64,000 nt of DNA, taken from contig NZ_ATMI01000005.1 in NCBI RefSeq assembly GCF_000439375.1, positions 30,733 through 94,732 on the forward strand. The letters run 5' to 3'. The notes under the pieces were generated by a model. The model did not search any database and had not been told where the DNA came from. It was given only the letters and a program-made list of their open reading frames with translations. The stretch is from Tatumella saanichensis. Its GTDB lineage: Bacteria > Pseudomonadota > Gammaproteobacteria > Enterobacterales > Enterobacteriaceae. Positions within the stretch are counted from its first letter, which is position 1. The number at the start of each line of letters is the position of its first letter. The translations under genes were made by a program, and so were the position numbers. This document shows positions 1-7,708 of the stretch, one piece after another.

Positions 1-468
1 CAGGACGATGTTGCTGCACCAGCTCCGGCTCCAGCACCAGCGCCAGCGCCAGTTGTTGAAACTAAGCACTTCACTCTGAAATCAGACGTGCTGTTCAACT
101 TCAACAAATCAACGCTGAAAGCAACTGGTCAGCAGGCTCTGGATCAGCTGTACACCCAGCTGAGTTCTCTGGATCCTAAAGATGGTTCTGTTGTTGTTCT
201 GGGCTTCACTGACCGTATCGGTTCTGCTCAATACAACCAGAAACTGTCTGAGCAGCGTGCACAGTCCGTTGTCAACTACTTGGTATCTAAAGGTATCCCT
301 TCTAACAAGATCTCTGCACAAGGTATGGGTAAAGCTGATCCAGTTACCGGTAATACCTGTGACAACGTGAAAGGCCGCGCAGCACTGATCCAGTGCCTGG
401 GTCCAGACCGTCGCGTTGAAATCGAAGTTAAAGGTATCAAAGACGTTGTTTCTCAGCCACAGGGCTAA
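1..468 (+). CDS. ompA: Outer membrane protein A, C-terminal part (5' end outside window)
   Basis: Frame 1 is open from the first base and encodes the Ala-Pro hinge ([12 protein letters not shown], about residues 6-17 of the visible part), followed by a complete OmpA-like periplasmic peptidoglycan-binding domain. The visible domain has the core FNFNKS strand, the TDRIG segment and the [13 protein letters not shown] helix. These carry the conserved Asp and Arg that in this family bind diaminopimelate. A Cys pair (TCDN...IQCLG) matches the disulfide of enterobacterial OmpA. The eight-stranded N-terminal barrel lies upstream of the window. The gene is followed by a strong terminator and then by convergent matP, the usual enterobacterial order. 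Identification is secure; only the 5' end is missing. Confidence 0.97.
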   Translation, partial: QDDVAAPAPAPAPAPAPVVETKHFTLKSDVLFNFNKSTLKATGQQALDQLYTQLSSLDPKDGSVVVLGFTDRIGSAQYNQKLSEQRAQSVVNYLVSKGIPSNKISAQGMGKADPVTGNTCDNVKGRAALIQCLGPDRRVEIEVKGIKDVVSQPQG

Positions 469-481
469 TTAACTCCAGTCT

Positions 482-510
482 AAAAAACCCCGCAATGCGG
501 GGTTTTTTTT
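482..510. terminator. Bidirectional intrinsic terminator between ompA and matP
   Basis: The stem accccgc / gcggggt has a 3-nt loop, a run of eight T on the + side and a run of A on the other side. It can therefore end transcription of both convergent genes. Confidence 0.9.
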
Positions 511-530
511 CGCCTAAAATGAGGTGGAAC

Positions 531-992
531 TCAGTTTTTATCGGGTTGGCCCAGTATTGATTGCAGGTCATGCTTAAGTGAGGACATCTGGCTGGCATAC
601 TTTTCTTTGCGTTCCGCATCTTCAATTAACTGAACAATGGTCTCTGACAACGTACTGCTACGACGTCTTGCTAACCCCGCCAGTCGCTGCCAAACCAAAT
701 ATTCTAAGTCGATAGATTTTTTGCGGGTATGCTGATGCTCAGCATTAAAGTGGCGTTTACGCCGCGCGCGGATAGTCTGTTTCATGCGGTTGACCAGCGC
801 CGGATTGATATGCTGGTTTATCCAGTCTGAAATATCTTCCGGCTGGTGCTCATAGGTTATTAGCACCCTAACCGCTTCATCGGCTGCACTGCGCTCCTGA
901 TATCGGGTAATCGCCTCACCTTCTCGGTGCTTTTTTACCAGATATGCCCATTTCCAGCCGGACTCCAGATTCTCAAGTTGCAGATATTTCAT
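531..992 (-). CDS. matP: Macrodomain Ter protein MatP
   Basis: The protein has 153 residues, close to the usual 150. MatP binds 13-bp matS sites across the terminus macrodomain, condenses Ter DNA and links it to the division ring through ZapB. The N-terminus [19 protein letters not shown], the basic block [18 protein letters not shown] (about residues 76-95) and the following ribbon-helix-helix ([18 protein letters not shown]) and C-terminal coiled coil are all family-typical. The gene is convergent with ompA and divergent from lonH, as in E. coli. I looked for matS motifs in the window by eye and saw no perfect one; one 14-bp look-alike is listed as rejected. Confidence 0.96.
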   Translation of the reverse strand: MKYLQLENLESGWKWAYLVKKHREGEAITRYQERSAADEAVRVLITYEHQPEDISDWINQHINPALVNRMKQTIRARRKRHFNAEHQHTRKKSIDLEYLVWQRLAGLARRRSSTLSETIVQLIEDAERKEKYASQMSSLKHDLQSILGQPDKN

Positions 993-1163
993 CGGTCTCT
1001 CTTTCTCTTCAGGCCACCGGCTAAGAATACCAGCTTTTTACTAGGCTGTTGCAAAGATTAATTTTTCTGGTGAGCACCTCAGGGGACAGAGTCGCTAGGC
1101 TGTTTCGTCACCGGTTTTTCTGTATAATCGGTGGTTTAACTTCTCCGGATAAATGCGAACACT

Positions 1164-2921
1164 TTGATCAGCTCTCAACTTCCTTGGCAAGCGTTACAGC
1201 CTAATCTCTCCCCTTTCCCGTCCGCGTTTAACCGTAGTGTGGTGGGTGAAGGTGAACTTTTTTCCACTCTGCAACCACGTTTATTTAATGCGTTGGCGAA
1301 TCTGGAAAACCAGCCGCACCTACCGCTGCTGATGCTTCGCTCACAGGAAAATAAGGATGCGTTGGCGGCCATTGCACGTGCCTGGTTATCATTATCAGAC
1401 ACTGACGTCGACGCTGAAAACGGCGGTTGGAATTACCAGCCCTTGGCGGATGGGAGTTATGATCTGCGGGCCGCAACCAATGAGGCGGCCACCTTTACCT
1501 TTCAGGCGGGTGTTCGTTACGCAGAGTGGATCGAGAGTGAACAACTGTTTGGCACCCTGCGTGGTGTTGGCGACCGACTTATCCCTGAGCCGGGCCTGCT
1601 ACATGAGGCCAACGGTGGCGCGCTGGTACTGTCGGTACGCACGCTATTGGCTCAGCCGCTCATGTGGCTACGCCTTAAGCGTTTCCTCTCTCAGGGAGCG
1701 TTTGAGTGGCTCTCTCCGGACGAACGCCGCCCACTGTCGGTAAGTCTGCCGCCACTGCCGTTACGCGTTACCCTGATTTTATGCGGTGACCGAGATGCCT
1801 TGGCAGAGTTTCAGGAGAGTGAACCTGAATTAATGGAAGATGCTCTCTACAGCGAAGTAGAAGAACAATTCCGTTTTCATGATGAAGAAGATTTAGCACT
1901 TTGGGGCCAGTGGGTCCGCCAGTTAGCATTTAATCACCAACTGCCGGAACTCTCTAACGATATCTGGCCACCACTGGTTAACGAAGGTTGCCGTTATACG
2001 GGTGATCAGAGTTTATTACCTCTAGACCCCCGCTGGATCACCCGCCAGTTAGCTGCCGCATTCGGCTATGACGGCACCCTGAGTAGTGAAAGCTTAGCGG
2101 CTGCCCTAGAGGCTCGTCAATGGCGTGAAGGCTATCTGTCCGAGCGCATGCTTGAGGAAATCAGTGAGGAACAGGTACTGATCGAAACCGAAGGCGAAGC
2201 GATTGGTCAAGTAAACGGCCTGTCAGTGCTGGATTTTCCCGGCCACCCTCGCCCGTGGGGTGAACCTTCCCGTATCACCTGCGTGGTGCACTACGGTGAT
2301 GGGGAAGTGATGGATATTGAGCGTAAGGCGGAACTGGGGGGCAACCTCCATGCTAAAGGGATGATGATCATCCAAGCCTATCTCATTTCAGAGCTGGAGT
2401 TGGAACAACAGTTACCGTTTACTGCATCAATGGTGTTTGAGCAGTCTTATTCCGAAGTCGATGGCGACAGCGCATCGCTAGCGGAACTTTGTGCGCTGGT
2501 CAGTGCCTTATCACAGCAACCACTGACACAGTCAGTAGCAGTCACCGGCTCTGTAGATCAGTTTGGCAATGTCCAACCGGTGGGTGGACTCAATGAGAAA
2601 ATCGAAGGCTTTTTTGCCGTCTGCTCACAACGAGGCCTGACCGGGCAGCAGGGAGTCATTATCCCACAGAGTAATGTTCGCCATCTTTCTCTCAGTAACG
2701 AGGTGATGGAAGCGGTGAAGGCAGAGCAGTTTAGCTTATGGGCAGTTCAGTCTGCAGACGAAGCCATCGCCTTGCTTACCGGTAAGCCTTGGCGCACAGA
2801 GTCCGACAATAATGACGACCTACTATCGCTGATCCAAGAGCGCATTTTACGTGCTACGCAACCGGAGACTCCTCCACGCAGAGGATGGCTGCGGTGGCTC
2901 AACTGGTTTAACCAGAACTAA
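1164..2921 (+). CDS. ycbZ: Lon-like ATP-independent protease homologue LonH (YcbZ)
   Basis: This is a 585-residue Lon-related protein. The C-terminal third is a Lon proteolytic domain with the catalytic Ser in DGDSASLAEL (Ser436) and the catalytic Lys in LNEKIEGFF (Lys479). The 43-residue spacing equals that of Lon. The N-terminal part is the divergent, degenerate AAA-like half typical of YcbZ/LonH and has no evident Walker A. The only plausible start is a TTG at 1164, because an ATG 11 bases upstream is in another frame and stops at once. The ribosome binding site is weak. A TATAAT -10 lies at 1123-1128. The gene ends inside the fabA operator region. Family identity is clear; the cellular substrates are not known to me. 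Confidence 0.93.
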   Translation: MISSQLPWQALQPNLSPFPSAFNRSVVGEGELFSTLQPRLFNALANLENQPHLPLLMLRSQENKDALAAIARAWLSLSDTDVDAENGGWNYQPLADGSYDLRAATNEAATFTFQAGVRYAEWIESEQLFGTLRGVGDRLIPEPGLLHEANGGALVLSVRTLLAQPLMWLRLKRFLSQGAFEWLSPDERRPLSVSLPPLPLRVTLILCGDRDALAEFQESEPELMEDALYSEVEEQFRFHDEEDLALWGQWVRQLAFNHQLPELSNDIWPPLVNEGCRYTGDQSLLPLDPRWITRQLAAAFGYDGTLSSESLAAALEARQWREGYLSERMLEEISEEQVLIETEGEAIGQVNGLSVLDFPGHPRPWGEPSRITCVVHYGDGEVMDIERKAELGGNLHAKGMMIIQAYLISELELEQQLPFTASMVFEQSYSEVDGDSASLAELCALVSALSQQPLTQSVAVTGSVDQFGNVQPVGGLNEKIEGFFAVCSQRGLTGQQGVIIPQSNVRHLSLSNEVMEAVKAEQFSLWAVQSADEAIALLTGKPWRTESDNNDDLLSLIQERILRATQPETPPRRGWLRWLNWFNQN

Positions 2922-2951
2922 TCGGAGTTGCTCAGCGTACAGTTGTAAGCT
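2916..2951. promoter_or_regulatory. Adjacent FadR and FabR operators upstream of fabA
   Basis: AACTAATCGGAGTTGCT (2916-2932) matches the FadR operator position and sequence known upstream of E. coli fabA. It is followed at once by AGCGTACA-gt-TGTAAGCT (2934-2951), an almost perfect palindrome of the FabR type. The FadR half overlaps the lonH stop codon. In E. coli FadR activates and FabR represses fabA, coupling unsaturated fatty acid synthesis to lipid status. Assignment is by motif and position; no binding data. Confidence 0.75.
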
Positions 2952-2990
2952 ATTCTCCGTCATTCAATAATTTAAGGCTAGAAAACTGAC

Positions 2991-3509
2991 ATGGTAGATA
3001 AACGCGAATCCTATACAAAAGAAGATCTTGCTGCCTCTGGACGCGGTGAGTTGTTTGGCGAGAACGGTCCTCCGTTACCGGCGGGTAATATGCTGATGAT
3101 GGACCGTGTCGTCAAAATGTCCGAAACAGGCGGCAACTACGACAAAGGTTTCGTTGAAGCTGAATTAGATATTACTCCTGACCTGTGGTTCTTTGCCTGC
3201 CACTTTGTTAACGATCCCGTGATGCCAGGCTGCTTAGGTCTGGATGCGATGTGGCAGCTGGTAGGTTTCTACCTGGGCTGGCTGGGTGCAGAAGGTAAAG
3301 GTCGTGCTCTGGGCGTGGGTGAAGTGAAATTCACCGGCCAGGTTCTGCCAACAGCGAAGAAAGTCACCTATAAAATCCACTTTAAGCGTGTGATTAACCG
3401 TAAACTGGTCATGGGTGTGGCTGACGGCGAAGTGTTCGTCGACGGCAAACTGATCTATACCGCCAGCGATCTGAAAGTCGGTCTGTTTAAAGACACCGAA
3501 GCGTTTTAA
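2991..3509 (+). CDS. fabA: 3-hydroxydecanoyl-[ACP] dehydratase/isomerase FabA
   Basis: The protein has 172 residues, the standard length. FabA dehydrates 3-hydroxydecanoyl-ACP and isomerises trans-2- to cis-3-decenoyl-ACP, the branch point for unsaturated fatty acids in the cytoplasm. The hot-dog fold active site is visible: His71 in [13 protein letters not shown] and Asp85 in LGLDAMWQ. The start at 2991 ([13 protein letters not shown]) matches the family. The gene has its own FadR/FabR-type control region upstream and a strong terminator downstream, and so forms a single-gene transcription unit convergent with rmf. Confidence 0.98.
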   Translation: MVDKRESYTKEDLAASGRGELFGENGPPLPAGNMLMMDRVVKMSETGGNYDKGFVEAELDITPDLWFFACHFVNDPVMPGCLGLDAMWQLVGFYLGWLGAEGKGRALGVGEVKFTGQVLPTAKKVTYKIHFKRVINRKLVMGVADGEVFVDGKLIYTASDLKVGLFKDTEAF

Positions 3510-3533
3510 TCACCCCTTTGACGCAGTAGGATT

Positions 3534-3561
3534 AAGGCGAGTCTTCGGGCTCGCCTTTTTT
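3534..3561 (+). terminator. fabA intrinsic terminator
   Basis: The stem aaggcgag / ctcgcctt has a tcttcggg loop and is followed by a T run. It lies 25 bases after the fabA stop codon. Confidence 0.9.
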
Positions 3562-3729
3562 ATATCTCGTGCATGGCGGCAGCCCCGCTTAAGGCTAACA
3601 GTAGCTAACAGACTATGCATCAAGTAAACGAGCGGATAAAAGCTGGGGGAGAGAAACAGTTGAAGTGGGAAATATCACTGCCAGAGCCCCGTCATTGAGA
3701 GGAGCTCTGGTCATTTCAGGCCCTCAGGG

Positions 3730-3897
3730 TTACGCTAATACCGAACGTTCAGACATGGCGAGCCGCCAGCCTCCCAGCCAGTGGGAACGTGTGTCGGTGG
3801 TTTGGTATGGACAAATCTCTTTAGAGCGTCCACTGATTCCGGCCTGATAGCCGCGTGAATGAGCACGATCCAAACGGTCTCTTTTCTGTCTCTTCAT
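3730..3897 (-). CDS. rmf: Ribosome modulation factor Rmf
   Basis: This is a 55-residue basic protein, identical in length to E. coli Rmf. It begins MKRQKRDRLDRAHSRGYQAG and contains GRSKEICPYQ and HWLGGWRLAM, all Rmf hallmarks. Rmf binds 70S ribosomes in stationary phase and drives formation of inactive 100S dimers. The ATG at 3897 is preceded by a GAGGG/AGCAGGT purine-rich ribosome binding site. The gene lies downstream of pqiC but is separated from it by a terminator (4163-4198) and has its own candidate promoter, which fits its growth-rate-dependent, independent expression in E. coli. It is easily missed because it is so short. Confidence 0.96.
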   Translation of the reverse strand: MKRQKRDRLDRAHSRGYQAGISGRSKEICPYQTTDTRSHWLGGWRLAMSERSVLA

Positions 3898-3973
3898 ACC
3901 TGCTTTCCCTCATAATGATTAAGGTGGGACGGGATAGAAACAATCTGTGGTCACTACATCGCCACAGCCTCTA

Positions 3974-4002
3974 TTTCTACCGCTGTGTGCCCTAAAGGTC
4001 AA
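3974..4002 (-). promoter_or_regulatory. Candidate rmf promoter
   Basis: Read on the minus strand, TTGACC (-35) and TAGAAA (-10) are separated by 17 bases and lie about 75 bases upstream of the rmf start. The -35 is one base off consensus. The rest of the ~265-base gap between rmf and the pqiC terminator shows no gene. Confidence 0.5.
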
Positions 4003-4162
4003 TCCTCAAATGTTCAATGTTTATCCTCATTTTGTCAGTTTTTTTGCTGAAAGTTGGCTAAGGCCGCCTGTGGGCGGTATCTGTGATCACGCTCTGGAAT
4101 ATTCTTAATTCCCGCCACCGACGGCCTATAGCCTTCTATGGACATGTGCCCGCTCCTAATAT

Positions 4163-4198
4163 AAAAAAAGCCCCCATCAGGGTGACTGACAGGGGCTT
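4163..4198 (-). terminator. pqiC (pqi operon) intrinsic terminator
   Basis: On the minus strand, agcccc / ggggct flanks a 17-nt loop and is followed by seven T. It separates pqiABC from rmf. Confidence 0.85.
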
Positions 4199-4216
4199 GA
4201 GCGATAACGAGAGATC

Positions 4217-4789
4217 TTAGTGAGTGATCTGCCGAGCAATGGCCGTTGCTTCCTGCTGCCAACCTGCCGCCAAGGTGCGGATCAATGCCGGATAGCCATC
4301 TTTCGGCTGTGGCAGGATCAATGAGAAAGGCTGACGCAGCGTCTGATCACCTCGCTGTAGGATCCAAGCACCAGAAATCACTGCCTTGCCATCATAACGG
4401 CCGTGGAAGCCGGTCACCGTCACCGACAAGGTGTCGTAATCGCTGCTGCCCGTCATTGAACCACTCACCAAACGTCCTGGTAGTAATTGACCTAGGTAGC
4501 TGACTAAGGTCTGCTGCAACTGCTGATCCAGCGGACTGGCCCACAAGTTATTGACAGCAATTACATACTGGACATCGCTAGTTTGATAGGCCACTCCGTT
4601 ACCAGAAAGATAGTCTGGTACAGTCACCGGTTCGACCCATAGCGGGCGGGTGTTATCACCCGCCCCTGCAACAGCTACCGGTTGCCCGGCCGTTGGGATC
4701 ATGGCCGGCAGTTGGTAGTAATGTTTAGCACTGTCACTGCTACAGCCACTGAGCAGTAATGCAAAGATAATAGCGAGCCCTTTTTTCAC
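4217..4789 (-). CDS. pqiC: Outer-membrane lipoprotein PqiC (YmbA), Pqi lipid transport complex
   Basis: The 190-residue lipoprotein has the signal MKKGLAIIFALLLSGC with lipobox LSGC; the modified Cys is near residue 16. The mature part is a DUF330/ABC-type transport auxiliary domain. In the PqiABC system PqiC sits on the inner face of the outer membrane and docks the tip of the PqiB tube. Its ATG overlaps the pqiB stop by 4 bases, so the two are translationally coupled. It is the last gene of the rlmKL-uup-pqiABC run. Note: this is not paraquat resistance in the strict sense; the name is historical. Confidence 0.93.
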   Translation of the reverse strand: MKKGLAIIFALLLSGCSSDSAKHYYQLPAMIPTAGQPVAVAGAGDNTRPLWVEPVTVPDYLSGNGVAYQTSDVQYVIAVNNLWASPLDQQLQQTLVSYLGQLLPGRLVSGSMTGSSDYDTLSVTVTGFHGRYDGKAVISGAWILQRGDQTLRQPFSLILPQPKDGYPALIRTLAAGWQQEATAIARQITH

Positions 4790-6432
4790 TGTTTTGCCCT
4801 CTTCGGCTGTGGGTCATGACCCGGGGATGCTTCAAACACCAGCGCATTGCTCTTGGTATTCAGTGTTTTCAGGACCGGCTGTAGCTCCTGGAGAACCTGA
4901 TCCAACCGCTGCATATCACCCACCAGCTTGTTATACGCCGGAGAGCCAGGTTGCAACCCTTTCAGGCTACGGTTGAGGTCTCTCAACGTTTGCTGCATAT
5001 CCGCCGGCAGGGTTTTCATTGCTGGACTGCCCGTGATTTTATTGACGTTATCCAAGGTCGTCTGCAAGTTACGCAGTGTTTTCTGGCTCTCTTTGAGGGT
5101 GCCGGTCGCCTGAGTCATCATTGGCTCTAACGGCAGTTTTTCCACTTTATCGAGGATCGCCATCACCTTCTGCTGGATCTGGTTTAGGCCGCCTGCCACG
5201 GTCGGGATCACCTCAAAGCCAGCCACTTTATCTGGTCCAGTGAACTGCGGCACATTGTCGTAGAAGTCGAGGTCGACATACAGGGCACCGGTGATCAGGT
5301 TTGCGGTCTTCAGGCTACCGCGCAGTCCGTGTAGACGACCCTGCTGCAGATGTTGCTGCAGATTAAAGTGATCGCCGACGCTGGCCGCAAACCGTCCCGG
5401 CTCAATGCGGATCAGTACGGGGATACGGTAATCATTACCAATCTTCTCAGATTTACCCCCCATCACATAAGGCACTTTCGCCACCGTACCGAGGCGGATC
5501 CCACGGAACTCTACAGGTGCACCGGCTTGTAGGCCACGAATTGACTCATTGAAGAACATCAGGAAGTCAGTATGTTCAGTGTACATCGACTCTTGGATGG
5601 AGTTGTGATCATCATAGAGGTGATACTCGGCATGATTCTGCGCCGGCTCTCCCAAGCTCATCGCGCCGTCCGGCACATCGAAGCTGACACCACCACTGAA
5701 TAGGGTGGTCAGTGACCCCATTTCTACCCGCATTCCGGAGGCGGACATATCGACGGCAATACCACTGTCCTTCCAGAAGCGGACATTAGTGGTGACCAAC
5801 CGATCATAAGGCGCTTGAATAAACAGCTGATAACTCATTAGGCGACGTTCAGTATCGAACTTACTGGTTTCCACCGACCCAACCCGATAACCACGGAACA
5901 GCACCGGATCACCGGCATTCAACTGTCCGGCTTTCATGCTGTCGAGGGTAATACGGATGCCTTTCGCATCCGGCGGCGCGAGTGGCGGCGCGTCCAGTAA
6001 TTGATATTGCTCCGGCGGGCTACCTTTCGTCCCAGCTTGTAATTCAATATACGAACCGGACAGCAGCGTACCGAGACCGGTGATCCCTTCTCGGCCGATC
6101 TGCGGCTTCACGGTCCAGAAGACAGAGTCCTGATGCAGCATTTTGTCCATACCTGCATTAAGACGGGCTTTAATTTCGACGGTTTTCAGGTCATCGCTCA
6201 GTTTGGCGCTTTCCACGGTACCGATGTCGACGCTGCGGCTTTTGATGGTGGTTTTACCAGGGACAATCCCCTCGGCATTGCGGGTGACCAATGTCACTTC
6301 CGGCCCCTGATGGGAGAAGTGGTAAAATAAAATCCAGCCACCAATCAGCAAGGTCACCACCGGGACGATCCACACCGGTGACCATCGTTTGATATTTTCT
6401 ATACGGGCTGTTTCCGGATTATTGTGTTTCAA
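4786..6432 (-). CDS. pqiB: MCE-domain periplasmic tunnel protein PqiB
   Basis: The 548-residue protein has one N-terminal transmembrane helix (about residues 17-40, VWIVPVVTLLIGGWILFYHF), three successive MCE domains (starting near residues 45, 160 and 285) and a long C-terminal helical region that forms a needle in E. coli PqiB. It is predicted to hexamerise into a tube carrying lipids between inner and outer membranes. It overlaps pqiA by 14 bases and pqiC by 4. Length and domain order match E. coli PqiB (546). Confidence 0.95.
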   Translation of the reverse strand: MKHNNPETARIENIKRWSPVWIVPVVTLLIGGWILFYHFSHQGPEVTLVTRNAEGIVPGKTTIKSRSVDIGTVESAKLSDDLKTVEIKARLNAGMDKMLHQDSVFWTVKPQIGREGITGLGTLLSGSYIELQAGTKGSPPEQYQLLDAPPLAPPDAKGIRITLDSMKAGQLNAGDPVLFRGYRVGSVETSKFDTERRLMSYQLFIQAPYDRLVTTNVRFWKDSGIAVDMSASGMRVEMGSLTTLFSGGVSFDVPDGAMSLGEPAQNHAEYHLYDDHNSIQESMYTEHTDFLMFFNESIRGLQAGAPVEFRGIRLGTVAKVPYVMGGKSEKIGNDYRIPVLIRIEPGRFAASVGDHFNLQQHLQQGRLHGLRGSLKTANLITGALYVDLDFYDNVPQFTGPDKVAGFEVIPTVAGGLNQIQQKVMAILDKVEKLPLEPMMTQATGTLKESQKTLRNLQTTLDNVNKITGSPAMKTLPADMQQTLRDLNRSLKGLQPGSPAYNKLVGDMQRLDQVLQELQPVLKTLNTKSNALVFEASPGHDPQPKRAKQ

Positions 6433-7708
6433 CAGCAGTATCCTCTACAGAATGATCAGTTTCACGGTCCCAGAGTAAACGGGGATCAAATGTCAGTGCG
6501 GCAAACATGGTTAAAATTACCACTGCGGCAAACAGCAGTGCGCCGCTGGCAGGGTAAATATTCATCAGTCCACCCATACGCACCAGCGACGATAAGATAG
6601 CAATCACAAACACATCTATCATCGACCAGCGCCCGACGAATTCGACAACCTCATACACCAGATGCATTTTTTCGTTATCTCGCCTTCCCCTTCCGCTGGC
6701 ATTCCAGCATAACCAGCCAATCGCCAGTATTTTCAGGGACGGCACCATGATACTGGCGATAAAAATAATCAGCGCAACGGGATAGGAGCCATCGCTCCAT
6801 AGCAGCACTACCCCCGCCATAATGTTGGACGGCATTTTGGACCCCAGGGCATCGGTGATCATAATCGGCATAATATTGGCAGGGATATACAACATCACCG
6901 ACGTCAATAACAGCGCCAAGGTCCATTGCAGGCTCTGACGTTTACGGACATAACCACGGGTAAAACAACGTGGACACTGTGGCTTTTCTGCCGGCAGGAT
7001 CGCCGTACAGCAGGAACAGAGGCGAAGCCCCTGTGCCATACCGCCTTTCCCGGCCACTGGAGTTTTAAACGTGGGCAGTTGTGGAGTGATAAAGTGCCAC
7101 ATCTGCCGCTTATCCACCGACTGAAAAGCCCTTAGCTGTAACAGGCAAAATAGACACCAGGGCCAAAAGCTGATACCCAAATCTAAGTGTCCGTAGGCCA
7201 TCAGTTTGACGAAGCTGACCAATACCCCAGCCATAAAAATCTCCGCCATTCCCCAGTTTCGCAAATGACAAAAGACCCTTCCCAGCAACACCCGCAAACC
7301 GTGTGGCATTGCGACGCGGTTGACCATCAATATAATGATTAACAGGCAAGTCGCGGGGATGACCTGTACCAGTACCATAAATATAGCGGCCAGGGGTTGG
7401 AAATCATCCGAGACCATGACCCCTGGGATGCGCGTCAGAGTAATAGCACTTCTGATCCCCGCCACTTCCATACTGATAAACGGAAACAGGTTCGCCAGTA
7501 CCAGCATAAATAGGGCTGATAGCGCATACGCGGTAGGTCGTTTGGCGGGCTGAGGCCAGCGGGTAGAGAGGGTTTCATGACAGCGAGGGCAGACCGCCCG
7601 CATCCCCGCATTAAGGGACGGCAGGCGGCTGACACGGTCACATTGCGGACACAAAACCCAGGTGTCTGCATCCTGTCTCTGCTCACACCGGGTAATGTTC
7701 ATCTGCAT
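6419..7708 (-). CDS. pqiA: Inner-membrane protein PqiA
   Basis: The 429-residue polytopic membrane protein is made of two homologous PqiA modules. Each has a zinc-ribbon-like cysteine cluster (CPQC/CPRC near residues 20-43; CSCC/CPRC near 230-250) followed by about four transmembrane helices. It is the integral membrane partner of PqiB in the envelope lipid-trafficking complex. The ATG overlaps the uup stop as TAATG, and its 3' end overlaps pqiB, so it belongs to the same leftward transcript. No start ambiguity of consequence; MQMNI could also begin two codons later. Confidence 0.94.
   Translation of the reverse strand: MQMNITRCEQRQDADTWVLCPQCDRVSRLPSLNAGMRAVCPRCHETLSTRWPQPAKRPTAYALSALFMLVLANLFPFISMEVAGIRSAITLTRIPGVMVSDDFQPLAAIFMVLVQVIPATCLLIIILMVNRVAMPHGLRVLLGRVFCHLRNWGMAEIFMAGVLVSFVKLMAYGHLDLGISFWPWCLFCLLQLRAFQSVDKRQMWHFITPQLPTFKTPVAGKGGMAQGLRLCSCCTAILPAEKPQCPRCFTRGYVRKRQSLQWTLALLLTSVMLYIPANIMPIMITDALGSKMPSNIMAGVVLLWSDGSYPVALIIFIASIMVPSLKILAIGWLCWNASGRGRRDNEKMHLVYEVVEFVGRWSMIDVFVIAILSSLVRMGGLMNIYPASGALLFAAVVILTMFAALTFDPRLLWDRETDHSVEDTAVETQ

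Noticed and set aside
3681..3710. Hairpin ccagagc / gctctgg downstream of rmf as a terminator
   Set aside because: There is a stem but no T run on the minus strand; it might be an RNA structure but is not a convincing intrinsic terminator.
4035..4262. 75-codon minus frame spanning the pqiC terminator
   Set aside because: It overlaps the pqiC 3' end in another frame, crosses a terminator and has no similarity or ribosome binding site.
6283..6296. GTGAC-CAAT-GTCAC palindrome inside pqiB, resembling a matS site
   Set aside because: matS requires a 3-base centre (GTGAC-RNY-GTCAC, 13 bp); this has four central bases and lies within a conserved coding region.
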